Shown piece after piece: positions 35,332 through 44,035 of a stretch of 64,000 nt of DNA. The notes beneath the pieces are model-generated. The model did not search any database. It saw nothing but the letters and a program-made list of their open reading frames with translations, and was not told where the DNA came from. The translations under genes and the position numbers were made by a program. This DNA comes from Pontibacter cellulosilyticus (lineage in GTDB: Bacteria; Bacteroidota; Bacteroidia; Cytophagales; Hymenobacteraceae). The stretch lies in the NCBI RefSeq assembly GCF_014306105.1, contig NZ_JACRVF010000001.1, positions 1-64,000 on the forward strand, in the 5' to 3' direction. Position 1 is the first letter of the stretch, and each line of letters opens with the position of its first letter.

Positions 35332-36657
35332 ATGTCGAATTTGAAACTATCTATAATCGTTATACCTGTTTTTATACTTTTTATTCTCTTTTGGGTTGGC
35401 TGTACCTCCAAACCAGCCATACAGGATAAGTATGTGGCAAAAAGCCGCAAAGTAGAGGTAATAAAGGAAAAAGATGGGAAGTACGTGCTGTATAGGAATG
35501 GAAAGCCCTATTACATTAAAGGGGCTGCCGGGTATGACTATTATGATCGCGTGGCAGCCTATGGCGGAAATTCGGTGCGGGTGTGGGATACCGAAGATGC
35601 CCAACGCATATTGGATGAAGCCCACAAGAACGGACTGACTGTTACACTTGGCCTGTGGATGCAACGTGAGCGTGAAGGGTTTAATTACTACGATAAGGAA
35701 CTAGTGCAGCAGCAAAAGGAGGAGCTAAAGCAGGTTGTACTCAAGTATAAAGACCACCCGGCTCTGCTGATGTGGTGCGTGGGCAATGAGCTTTATGCAG
35801 AGGGATCTAATGTGAAAGTATGGGATGCCGTGAACGGTATAGCCGAAATGATACACGAGGTAGATCCGGACCATCCTACCACTACCACGGTTATGAACGT
35901 GCCCTTAAAAGTAATTAATTTGATTGTGGATCGTTGCCCCGCATTGGATATCCTGTCAATCAATTCTTTTGCCGGATTACATAATATGCACAGCGAGATG
36001 GCACAGACAGACTGGAAAGGGCCCTATGTTGTGTCGGAGTTTGGAGGTCGCGGCTATTGGGAGTCTTACCTAACCTGGTGGAATGCACCTATCGAGCAAA
36101 CAAGCTCAGAGAAAGCGGAATTTACCCGAAAGTTCTATACGGACGTTATTCGGAAAGATACGACACATTGCCTTGGCTCGTACGTGTTCCTATGGGGCGA
36201 AAAGCAAGAAACTACACCAACCTGGTTTAGTACGATAAATACTAAAGGTGAAGAAACAGAGATGATACAAGTAATGGGGGAACTATGGAGCGGCAATGAA
36301 GCAGATAACAAAGCACCTTACATCGCATACCTTAAACTAAATCACAAATTTGCCTTCGATCAGATCTACCTGCGGCCTAAGCAAGCATATCTTGGGGCTG
36401 TTTATACTTTTGATCCCGATAAAGATTCGCTGCAATTGCACTGGGAAGTACTACCAGAGATAAAATCAGAAGACGGCAACACCGGAGAAGAGATAACGCC
36501 GCCACCTATCCACGGCCTTCTGTCAAATACGGGCAACGATAAACTTATACTTACCACACCGCAAAAAGAGGGAGCTTACCGGCTATATGTATATGTGCGT
36601 GACGGCAAAGGTAAATTAGCCACAGCCAATATTCCTTTTTATGTGACGAAGCAGTGA
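35332..36657 (+). CDS. lipoprotein glycoside hydrolase with GH2/GH5-like TIM barrel
   Basis: 441 residues. Hydrophobic leader and lipobox ending FWVGC, Cys24. The barrel (about 45-320) holds FYIKGAAG-like opening YYIKGAAGYD, GGNSVRVWD, the acid/base Glu in MWCVGNELY and the nucleophile Glu in YVVSEFGGRG, the arrangement of clan GH-A enzymes. A beta-sandwich domain of about 100 residues follows (LGAVYTFDPDKDSLQLHWEV). It should sit on a membrane facing the periplasm or outside and cut a beta-linked glycan, plausibly the product of the divergent synthase. Substrate unknown. Confidence 0.75.
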   Translation: MSNLKLSIIVIPVFILFILFWVGCTSKPAIQDKYVAKSRKVEVIKEKDGKYVLYRNGKPYYIKGAAGYDYYDRVAAYGGNSVRVWDTEDAQRILDEAHKNGLTVTLGLWMQREREGFNYYDKELVQQQKEELKQVVLKYKDHPALLMWCVGNELYAEGSNVKVWDAVNGIAEMIHEVDPDHPTTTTVMNVPLKVINLIVDRCPALDILSINSFAGLHNMHSEMAQTDWKGPYVVSEFGGRGYWESYLTWWNAPIEQTSSEKAEFTRKFYTDVIRKDTTHCLGSYVFLWGEKQETTPTWFSTINTKGEETEMIQVMGELWSGNEADNKAPYIAYLKLNHKFAFDQIYLRPKQAYLGAVYTFDPDKDSLQLHWEVLPEIKSEDGNTGEEITPPPIHGLLSNTGNDKLILTTPQKEGAYRLYVYVRDGKGKLATANIPFYVTKQ

Positions 36658-36891
36658 TGCAAAGTTGGTGTGCTTGCTTATGTTCAATTTGTAATATTTG
36701 TATTGTGTAAATTAAAAGTTGCTTTAAACTAACTAAATGCTGCCTTTATGTTGTGCAAACACAACCAACTGCAGGTAAGTTAAGTAAAAGTTTCTATTCA
36801 AGAGTGATGGATAAGATGTGGTAAAATACAATATTATAGATATTTATTTTTGACAATTTACCCCTCTCGGTTATCTATAAATGAAAACAAA

Positions 36892-37647
36892 ATGGCGAAG
36901 GTAATAGAATTACAAGAAGGGTTGCACCAGCAGAAAGCCCATGATTTTTACCGCGAGGCGTTAGGTATACTTGCTGAGAGCAAAATAGACTTTCTAGTAG
37001 GCGGAGGGTTTGCCCTACGCCTGTACACAGATATTATGCGCGACACGAAGGACTTGGATGTATTTTGCCGGTCCGGTGATTGCCCTAAAATGCTAAAGGT
37101 ATTTAAAGAACAAGGATACGAAACCGAACTGACAGATGCACGCTGGCTGGCAAAGGCTAAAAGCGGTGAAAATTTCATGGATATCATCTTCAACAACCCC
37201 GGCAACCACTGTGCCGTGGACGATACCTGGTTCGAAAAATCTGTGAAAAGCGAGCTGCTTGATATAAAGGTGCGGGTTATACCTGCCGAAACCCTTATCT
37301 GGTCTAAGCTGTATGTGCAGAACAGGGAACGGTACGATGGGGCAGACATCAACCATATCATTCTGCGCTATGGCAAAAAGCTGGATTGGAAATGGCTATG
37401 GTCACACATGGAAACGCACTGGCAACTCGTGCTGCAACAGTTTATGTCATTCATGTTTGTTTACCCATCCGAAAGAGACCTTATACCAAAGTGGCTTTAT
37501 GATGAGTTGCTGGTAAGGGCAAAGGATCAGTACGAAATGCCGGCGCCAGTAGAGAAGATTTGTAGGGGGCCGCTTATTGACCAGACACAGTATGCAACCG
37601 ATATCACCGATTGGGAATATAAGGTTGTAACAATCAGATCAGTATAA
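36892..37647 (+). CDS. minimal nucleotidyltransferase-fold protein
   Basis: 251 residues from the ATG at 36892 (MAKVIELQEG); a TTG start 14 codons earlier is possible but adds no family sequence. The core FLVGGGFALRLYTDIMRDTK then DLDVF is the minimal nucleotidyltransferase pattern (GG, then R-x-T-x-D-x-D), as in AbiEii-like and antibiotic-type enzymes; a third acidic residue may be the Asp in FMDIIF. The rest has no known domain. It is 3 bases from a metallophosphoesterase gene and surely co-transcribed. Soluble. It might add a nucleotide to a protein, RNA or small molecule, with the partner removing it. Confidence 0.65.
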   Translation: MAKVIELQEGLHQQKAHDFYREALGILAESKIDFLVGGGFALRLYTDIMRDTKDLDVFCRSGDCPKMLKVFKEQGYETELTDARWLAKAKSGENFMDIIFNNPGNHCAVDDTWFEKSVKSELLDIKVRVIPAETLIWSKLYVQNRERYDGADINHIILRYGKKLDWKWLWSHMETHWQLVLQQFMSFMFVYPSERDLIPKWLYDELLVRAKDQYEMPAPVEKICRGPLIDQTQYATDITDWEYKVVTIRSV

Positions 37648-37650
37648 AAC

Positions 37651-38397
37651 ATGGCAACAAAAAGCAAAGACACCAAATTACGCGTAGCAGCCGTTGGCGA
37701 TATACATGTGCGGGAAAATGATACAGGTAAGTGGGAAGAATATTTTAAGGAGGTTTCGGAAAAGGCAGATGTGCTGCTGCTGTGCGGAGATCTGACAGAC
37801 ACTGGCAGAGTAGCAGAGGCCGAAGTACTGGCTCATGAGCTAAAAGCCTGCTCTATACCTGTAGTGGCTGTTCTAGGTAACCATGACTATGAGCGCGATC
37901 ACCACAAAGGTATTCGTAAAACACTGGTTAGAGAAAACGTGCATGTGCTTGATGGGGATTGCGTGGTAATAGATGGTGTTGGCTTTGCTGGCGTAAAAGG
38001 CTTTGGCGGAGGGTTTGACAAAGGCATGCTGGGCATGTTTGGAGAACCCATGATAAAAAATTTTGTGCAGGAGGCAGTGGATGAAGCCCTAAAACTGGAC
38101 GGAGCTTTAGCAAGGCTCGACAGCGAGAATGAGAACATCAAAAAAGTAGTGCTGCTGCATTATGCGCCTATTAAAGGGACTGTAGTAGGGGAGCCGGAGC
38201 AGATATTCCCTTTTCTTGGATCCTCGAGGTTAGCAGAGCCTATTAACCGCAGAGATGTAGTGGCTGCTTTTCACGGTCATGCGCACATTGGCACCTTAAA
38301 AGGTGAAACCTCTAAAGGGGTAAAAGTATTTAATGTGTCCAAACCTATACTTGTAAAGGAGGGGTATGAGCAGCCGTACTTCATACTAGAAGTATAA
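37651..38397 (+). CDS. calcineurin-like metallophosphoesterase
   Basis: 248 residues with all five boxes: AVGDIHV, LCGDLTDTG, VLGNHDYE, LLHYAPIKG and FHGHAHIG. No signal peptide, so cytoplasmic. A Gly/Phe-rich insert (VKGFGGGFDKGMLGMFG) lies between boxes three and four. Substrate cannot be named; the coupling with a nucleotidyltransferase suggests a phosphodiester or nucleotidyl adduct. AAGTATA overlaps its last codons and stop. Confidence 0.85.
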   Translation: MATKSKDTKLRVAAVGDIHVRENDTGKWEEYFKEVSEKADVLLLCGDLTDTGRVAEAEVLAHELKACSIPVVAVLGNHDYERDHHKGIRKTLVRENVHVLDGDCVVIDGVGFAGVKGFGGGFDKGMLGMFGEPMIKNFVQEAVDEALKLDGALARLDSENENIKKVVLLHYAPIKGTVVGEPEQIFPFLGSSRLAEPINRRDVVAAFHGHAHIGTLKGETSKGVKVFNVSKPILVKEGYEQPYFILEV

Positions 38398-38627
38398 AAT
38401 AAGCGTTAACGAAAGTCTAGAATGGGGCCGGAGTATGATGCTGCGGCCCTGCTTTATTTTTAAAATGTAATCATTGTCAAAAAACTGGTGTTGGTAGTCA
38501 GGAGATTAGTCTGTGAGAAATGCTGCAACTGAAGAAGACTTAAAAATACTCCCAAAAATTAAATTACCTTTACACCCTTTTGGGTCGGAACACATTGTCC
38601 AGCCTGAATTCAACAAAATTAAACTTT

Positions 38628-39698
38628 ATGGCTGCGCCAAAATTCCAGATTCAAAAAGACTCTTTCCACGCTGAGCTAAAGCGAAGAATACAGGATTACT
38701 TCCAGGAGGAAGGCATCTCCACAACAGGCAACTACAAACTTTACACAAAGGCCATCATACTTACGCTAGGTCTGCTGCTGTTTTACATACACGTGGTATT
38801 CTTTACTCCTGAGAGCGCACTGCTTGCTATACTGGAGTGTATTATACTTGGTATACTTACAGCAGGTATAGGGTTTAACATTGTGCACGATGGTTCACAC
38901 GGCAGCTTCAGCAAAATTAAAAAGTTGAATAGCATTGCCGGCCTGTTCCTGAACCTGCTGGGTGCCAATGAATTTATGTGGAACACCAAGCACAACGTTA
39001 TACACCATGCTTATACTAACATAGACGGTGTAGATGACGATCTGGATGCCGGGCCGCTGTTAAGGCTATGTGAAACACAAAAGCTACGCAGTTTCCACCG
39101 TTTTCAGCATTTCTATTTCTGGGCTGCCTATTCTATGCTTTTCTTCTATTGGGCTTTCTTCTCAGATTACCAGAAGTACTTTACCAAAAAGGTAGGGAGC
39201 ATGCCGCTTAAGAAGATGAAGGTATCAGACCACATCAGCTTCTGGGCGTTTAAAGCAGTTCACATCATTTTCTTTGCCGTGCTTCCGATCTATACGGTAG
39301 GTCTGTTGCCTTGGGCGATTGGTTTCTTTGCCTATGGTCTGGTGGTTGGCTTTGTTATGAGCATTGTGTTCCAATTGGCGCACACTGTACGCGAAACGCA
39401 CTTTCCGGTAGCTTCTGTAGCCACTAACAGGATGGAGGACGAATGGGCCGTGCATCAGCTTAAAACCACTGCCAATTTTGCTACAGATAATAAATTGGTT
39501 ACCTGGTTTTCAGGTGGCCTTAATTTTCAGGTGGAGCACCACCTATTCCCGAAAATATCGCATGTGCACTATCCGGCAATAAGCAAGATCGTAGCGCAGG
39601 CATGTATGGATTTTAACATTCCTTACCACAACATACCAGGCATGCGCCTGGCGGTGGTGTCGCATGTATCGCATTTAAAGCAATTATCAAGGCCGTAA
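38628..39698 (+). CDS. membrane fatty acid desaturase
   Basis: 356 residues from the ATG at 38628 (MAAPKFQIQKDSF); the frame runs 16 codons further up to a TTG but that part is unlike the family. Four to six membrane helices and three His boxes: HDGSHG, HNVIHH and QVEHHLFP. The Gln in the last box is typical of front-end and linoleoyl-CoA-type desaturases; the cytochrome b5 domain is absent, as usual in bacteria. It adds a double bond to acyl chains of membrane lipids, probably in cold adaptation. Upstream, TACCTTTA at about 38565 is close to a -7 box. Confidence 0.9.
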   Translation: MAAPKFQIQKDSFHAELKRRIQDYFQEEGISTTGNYKLYTKAIILTLGLLLFYIHVVFFTPESALLAILECIILGILTAGIGFNIVHDGSHGSFSKIKKLNSIAGLFLNLLGANEFMWNTKHNVIHHAYTNIDGVDDDLDAGPLLRLCETQKLRSFHRFQHFYFWAAYSMLFFYWAFFSDYQKYFTKKVGSMPLKKMKVSDHISFWAFKAVHIIFFAVLPIYTVGLLPWAIGFFAYGLVVGFVMSIVFQLAHTVRETHFPVASVATNRMEDEWAVHQLKTTANFATDNKLVTWFSGGLNFQVEHHLFPKISHVHYPAISKIVAQACMDFNIPYHNIPGMRLAVVSHVSHLKQLSRP

Positions 39699-39717
39699 AG
39701 TATAAAGTTTATACTTT
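39697..39717. repeat. inverted pair of the AAGTATA word
   Basis: Ten-base arms AAAGTATAAA and TTTATACTTT around one G, directly at the desaturase stop and before its terminator. It is the most symmetrical example of the over-represented word in the window. Confidence 0.7.
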
Positions 39718-39721
39718 GGCT

Positions 39722-39758
39722 AAAAAAGGGGCTGCAATTTTTTGCAGCCCCTTTTTTA
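39722..39758. terminator. bidirectional terminator after the desaturase gene
   Basis: AAAAAAGGGGCTGCA and TGCAGCCCCTTTTTT around ATTTTT, between convergent stops at 39698 and 39756. Confidence 0.85.
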
Positions 39759-40238
39759 TGCTTTAGTAATAGCAAGACCGCTACTGAACATGATGGCATC
39801 CTCGATGGTGCCGCTAATCGAATCGGGGAGGTTCGTATACTTTTTGATGGCTTTCCGGAGGTAGAAACTAGCAAAGGTGCCTGCAATGGCTGCAGCTGCG
39901 CCTACAAGTGCGCCTTTTGCCGTATCGGCTTTGTTTGCTGTAAACACAGTGGCACCAACTACTGCCCCAGATACAGCACGTATGGCCAGGGAGGGTGCTT
40001 TAATTCTATCCGGCACTTTTGGGAGTTTATCTCCTAGCAGCTCAGTCGCTGCCAATACTTTTAGGCCCTTGGCTACTGTGTCAGATTGCAGGAAGTGAAG
40101 TGGGCTGTGAGCTAAACTGCTGGAGGGCATTCTACTTAATTCATCACTCAGCAGCGCCGGCGCCGACATAGCCCTCATACCGGCCACGGCACCCATTCCT
40201 ACTGCTTTCCAGATATAGTTACTTTGATCGTATAGCAT
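39756..40238 (-). CDS. DUF4126-type small membrane protein
   Basis: 160 residues, Ala/Gly rich, with three to four weakly hydrophobic helices. VGMGAVAGMRAMSAPALLS, ATELLGDKLPKVPDRIKAP and AIRAVSGAVVGATVF match the pattern of DUF4126 proteins. The family has no known function. Last helix region KAIKKYTNLPDSISGTIEDA follows the family too. It has its own unit between two terminators. Confidence 0.7.
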   Translation of the reverse strand: MLYDQSNYIWKAVGMGAVAGMRAMSAPALLSDELSRMPSSSLAHSPLHFLQSDTVAKGLKVLAATELLGDKLPKVPDRIKAPSLAIRAVSGAVVGATVFTANKADTAKGALVGAAAAIAGTFASFYLRKAIKKYTNLPDSISGTIEDAIMFSSGLAITKA

Positions 40239-40382
40239 AAAATTTGTTTTCGTTTCTGCTGTATACGCATAAAGCTTGTTTGTTACCGCCTCTGAATAGA
40301 AGAACTTGGACAGTATATGTTTTCTACACTATGGCACAAAGTATAAAAGCAGGTGCAGAATTGGCAGGAATAGGCTTAAATC

Positions 40383-40413
40383 AAAAAGGGAGCTCCAAAA
40401 GAACTCCCTTTTT
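40383..40413 (-). terminator. terminator of the acyl-carrier-like gene
   Basis: AAAAAGGGAG and CTCCCTTTTT around an 11-base loop, 15 bases beyond the stop of the carrier-like gene and with a T run on the minus strand. Confidence 0.75.
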
Positions 40414-40427
40414 CATACAGTGCAGTT

Positions 40428-40688
40428 TTAGCTGGCTCTGTATAGTTTATAGTTGTAAATAAAATCAACAAAATCATCAACCGAATATACCGGCACGTCA
40501 TCCGGAATTGTGAGGTTATACTTTTTTTCCAACTTAAGTATTATCTCCACAACATCCAGGATATCAAAGCCTAGCTCCGTAAGGTCGTTGACCGAGATAA
40601 GCCGCTGTGGGGTTATTTTTTTAAATGAACTTATAACTTTAACCACTTCCTGGCGAATAGCCTGTGAAGTAAATTGTAAGGTACTCAT
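40428..40688 (-). CDS. acyl-carrier-like protein lacking the carrier serine
   Basis: 86 residues with the four-helix acyl carrier pattern: EVVKVISSF, ISVNDLTELGFDILDVVEII, LKLEKKYNLTIPDD, YSVDDFVDFIYNY. At the site where carriers read D-S-L, with Ser holding 4-prime-phosphopantetheine, this protein reads D42-I43-L44 (codons GAT ATC CTG). One base change, AGC to ATC, would account for it. It therefore cannot be charged in the usual way. It may be a structural partner protein, like accessory ACP-fold subunits, or a recently inactivated carrier. No fatty acid or polyketide gene is adjacent; the RND operon is next on the same strand. Confidence 0.75.
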   Translation of the reverse strand: MSTLQFTSQAIRQEVVKVISSFKKITPQRLISVNDLTELGFDILDVVEIILKLEKKYNLTIPDDVPVYSVDDFVDFIYNYKLYRAS

Positions 40689-40780
40689 GAGAATAAAAAT
40701 AAAATTGAGTTAAGCCCCTGAGAGGTAGGTTGTGCACAGCAGGTTACCGTGCACAGCTCCTAAAGCATCAGGAATAGCAT

Positions 40781-43700
40781 TTAATACACAAACTCGTGCG
40801 CCATCTTTTTCTCTTCCAGTTCCTTGGTCTCGTGCTCCAGCTCTTCTATGGTCTTATCAACCAGCTCAATCCTGGTCTTTTTATCCAGGCCAAGCTTAGC
40901 CAGAATACGATCAAAGCCATAGTAGATAATTGGCACCACGATTAAAGTCAGGAACATAGATGAGCTTAAGCCTCCAATCAGGGCCCAAGCCAGACCATTT
41001 TTAGAAGCTGCCACCGAGCCACTGGCTAATGCTATCGGCAACATACCAATTACCATGGCCAGCGTCGTCATCAGAATAGGGCGGAAACGGATTCTTACTG
41101 CTTCGATCAGGGCTTCCTTCACTTCCACGCCTTCATCTTTCAGCTTGTTTGTAAAGTCAACCACCATAATGGCATTTTTGGCAACCAGACCAATCATCAT
41201 AATGATACCGAGTATAGAGAAGATACTCAGCGACTGGGCAGCCAGCCCCAGGGCAAGCAAGGCACCAATAATGGCAAGCGGAATAGAAAACAGTACCACC
41301 AACGGATACACGTAAGAGTCGTACAGCGCCACCATGATCAGGTAAACAAAGATGATGGAGGCCAACAAAGCAATGCCTAATGTGCCGAAGCCTTCGCTTT
41401 GATTTTTCAGGTCGCCACCGAATTCATAGTTTACACCTTTAGGCGCATCCATTTCATCTAGCTTAGCCTGAATATCGGCACCGATCGCACCGGACGTACG
41501 GCCAATTACCTGCGAGTTCACGTTAACCGAAGTCACACGGTTGTAGCGCTCTAACTGAGACGGACCAGTAGACTGTTTGATATCAGCGAACTGCGCCAGG
41601 CGCACCAGCTGCCCTTTGTTGTTAACAAAAGACAGATTGCCTATGTCGGTTACGTTGCGGCGATCAAACTCATCCAAGCGGATGTTGATGTCGTAGTCTT
41701 CGGTGCCGGAGCGGAACGTAATATCGGAGTTACCGCTAAAGGCAAGCTGCATACTTGCACCTACACTCTCCAGCGACAGACCAACATTAGCCATCTTATC
41801 ACGATCCACTACTACCTCAATTTCCGGGTTACCACCTTCTACCGAAGTCTCTACGTCTACAGTACCCGGCACACCTTCTACAATACCCATCACCTGCTGT
41901 GAAAAGGCCATCACGCTATCAAGGTTAGAGCCAGAAATTATGATTTGAATAGGCGCCTGCGCGTTACCCACCAGGCCCACCGGCACCGGTGTTACTTCCA
42001 CGTCTGGAATTCTACTTTCGATATCCGCCTTGGCCTGGCGGCTGAACTGGTTAGTGCTGAAGCTACGCTGCTGCACATCTACCAGCGACACAGAAACATC
42101 TGCTTTATAGGCGGTATTCTGGCCGGCCTGGGCCGATGAAGTTGTACCAACAGTAGTAAATACTTTCTCTACCTCAGGAATAGACTGTAGGTACTCTTCT
42201 ACTTGCTTTGTTGCAAAGTTTGTCTGCTCAACGGTAGCATTTTTAGGTAATTCTAACTGTAGGCTCACCTCACCACGGTCGCCGGCAGGTATAAACTCCG
42301 AACCGATAAAGCCATACTTAGGCAGCATGAACGAAGCAACCAGCATCAACAGGGTGACACCCAGCGTTATGAATTTGTGGTTAAACGCCCATTTAAGCGC
42401 TGCTGTAAAGCCATCTATAATCCTATCCAGGAAACGCTCAAAGGCAAGTATAAATCTTCCGAAGATGTTCTTATCCGATATGTGCTCCAGTCGTGAGAAA
42501 CGGCTGGCAAGCAATGGTATTAGCGTAAAGGCTACGAACAATGAGATCATCGTTGCAATGGCTACCACCACGGCAAACTGACGCAGGATGTCAGACACCA
42601 ATCCAGAAGAAAGCGCAATCGGGATAAACACTACCACAATTACGAGGGTAATGGAAATTACTGTTGACGCAATCTCACGGATACCATCATAAGCAGCCTG
42701 TGCCGGCTTTTTACCCATCTCCATATGGCGGTGAATGTTCTCGATCACCACAATGGCATCGTCCACGAGTATACCAACTACTAGCGACAGCGCCAGCAAC
42801 GACATCAGATTAAGCGAGTAACCCAGCAAATACATGGCAATAAACGTTGCCACCAGCGAGGCCGGAATAGAGATCATAACGATCACGGCATTGCGCAGCG
42901 AGTGCAGGAACAGCAACATAACCACCGCCACAAGTATAACGGCGATCATCAGGTCGTGCATCACCGAGTCGGCAGCCTCCAGGGTAAAGTCAGAAGAGTC
43001 GTTGGCGATGTTAAATGCCAGGCCTTCTGCTTCGTAGGTTTTCTCTAGTTTGGCTAGTGCTTCTTTGGTCAGGCGGCTCACTTCCACGGCATTGGCATCA
43101 GATTGTTTCTGGATCGTGATACCCACAGAGGCCTTTGAATTGATACGGTTAAGTACTTCAATATCCTTCTGCGTATCCTGTACCTCCGCCACATCGCCCA
43201 AACGCACAATGCCATTCTGGTCTTCGCGAATGATCAGGTTGTGCAACTGTTCCAGCGATTGGAATTTACCAGCCAAGCGTATTTGTGTCTGCCCACTTTC
43301 CTGCTTTATTTTACCAGTAGGAAAGTCCAGGTTAGAGTTGCGGATCTTCTGCTGCACCTGCAGGATAGACAAGTTGTAAGCTTCCAGCTTATTTGCATCT
43401 ATATTTACTTTGATCTCACGTTCCTGGCCACCCAATACTTTGATAGCAGCCATACCTGGCACACGAGACAGCTCCGGCTTAATCTTTTTATCGATCAGGT
43501 CATAAAACTCTGTTGCCGACATGTTAGCTGTGGCACCCATTTTGATGATCGGCAGGTCGTCGAAGTCGAATTTGTTCAGCGTTGGCGCATCGGCATTCTC
43601 AGGCAGCTTGGCCAAAATAGTGTTTATCTTACGCTGCGCATCCTGTAAGCTTAGGTCTACATCAGTACCCTGGTTCAGGTTGATAACCACCATGGAGAAG

Positions 43701-43960
43701 CTCTCCAGCGATGTGCTTTTCATCTCTTTCACATTCTCCAGCGAAGACAAGGCATCTTCTATTTCCTTTGTAACCGAGTTTTCTACCTCGTTTGGCGAAG
43801 CACCAGGGTAGATCGTACTAATCGTGATTACAGGCGGACTGAACTTTGGAAGAAGCTCGTAGTTCAGCGATTGATAGCTCACAATCCCAAGCAGTGTGAG
43901 GACGGTAAATACCACCACTACCAGGGTTGATCGCTGTATCGATAATTTGGTTATGTTCAT
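40781..43960 (-). CDS. HAE1-type RND multidrug efflux permease
   Basis: 1059 residues, normal RND length. Twelve membrane helices with two large periplasmic loops. PPVITISTIYPGASPNEVEN near the N-terminus and VVGILVDDAIVVIENIHRHM in helix 4 (paired Asp proton relay, as in AcrB) place it in the HAE1 branch. The C-terminal tail is charged and helical. Driven by proton flow, it pumps hydrophobic or amphiphilic drugs through the adjacent adaptor and TolC channel. Last gene of the four-gene GbsR operon, 75 bases after the adaptor. Confidence 0.93.
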   Translation of the reverse strand: MNITKLSIQRSTLVVVVFTVLTLLGIVSYQSLNYELLPKFSPPVITISTIYPGASPNEVENSVTKEIEDALSSLENVKEMKSTSLESFSMVVINLNQGTDVDLSLQDAQRKINTILAKLPENADAPTLNKFDFDDLPIIKMGATANMSATEFYDLIDKKIKPELSRVPGMAAIKVLGGQEREIKVNIDANKLEAYNLSILQVQQKIRNSNLDFPTGKIKQESGQTQIRLAGKFQSLEQLHNLIIREDQNGIVRLGDVAEVQDTQKDIEVLNRINSKASVGITIQKQSDANAVEVSRLTKEALAKLEKTYEAEGLAFNIANDSSDFTLEAADSVMHDLMIAVILVAVVMLLFLHSLRNAVIVMISIPASLVATFIAMYLLGYSLNLMSLLALSLVVGILVDDAIVVIENIHRHMEMGKKPAQAAYDGIREIASTVISITLVIVVVFIPIALSSGLVSDILRQFAVVVAIATMISLFVAFTLIPLLASRFSRLEHISDKNIFGRFILAFERFLDRIIDGFTAALKWAFNHKFITLGVTLLMLVASFMLPKYGFIGSEFIPAGDRGEVSLQLELPKNATVEQTNFATKQVEEYLQSIPEVEKVFTTVGTTSSAQAGQNTAYKADVSVSLVDVQQRSFSTNQFSRQAKADIESRIPDVEVTPVPVGLVGNAQAPIQIIISGSNLDSVMAFSQQVMGIVEGVPGTVDVETSVEGGNPEIEVVVDRDKMANVGLSLESVGASMQLAFSGNSDITFRSGTEDYDINIRLDEFDRRNVTDIGNLSFVNNKGQLVRLAQFADIKQSTGPSQLERYNRVTSVNVNSQVIGRTSGAIGADIQAKLDEMDAPKGVNYEFGGDLKNQSEGFGTLGIALLASIIFVYLIMVALYDSYVYPLVVLFSIPLAIIGALLALGLAAQSLSIFSILGIIMMIGLVAKNAIMVVDFTNKLKDEGVEVKEALIEAVRIRFRPILMTTLAMVIGMLPIALASGSVAASKNGLAWALIGGLSSSMFLTLIVVPIIYYGFDRILAKLGLDKKTRIELVDKTIEELEHETKELEEKKMAHEFVY

Positions 43961-44003
43961 TTCTTGGTTTCTCTTAAGAAAGAATTAAATGCTATTCAGT
44001 AAC

Positions 44004-44021
44004 GCGAGCATAAACGCTCGC
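44004..44021. repeat. small inverted repeat between adaptor and RND genes
   Basis: GCGAGC-ATAAAC-GCTCGC, a perfect 6-bp stem in the 75-base gap inside the operon. It may influence mRNA stability; nothing more can be said. Confidence 0.35.
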
Positions 44022-44035
44022 AACAGCAGGGTGGA

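Noticed and set aside
36850-36891. Upstream extension of the nucleotidyltransferase from a TTG codon
   Set aside because: The extra 14 residues lie in AT-rich leader sequence and an ATG with a suitable context follows; the same reasoning trimmed the AEC, desaturase, receptor, permease, kinase, STAS-like and YdcZ-type genes.
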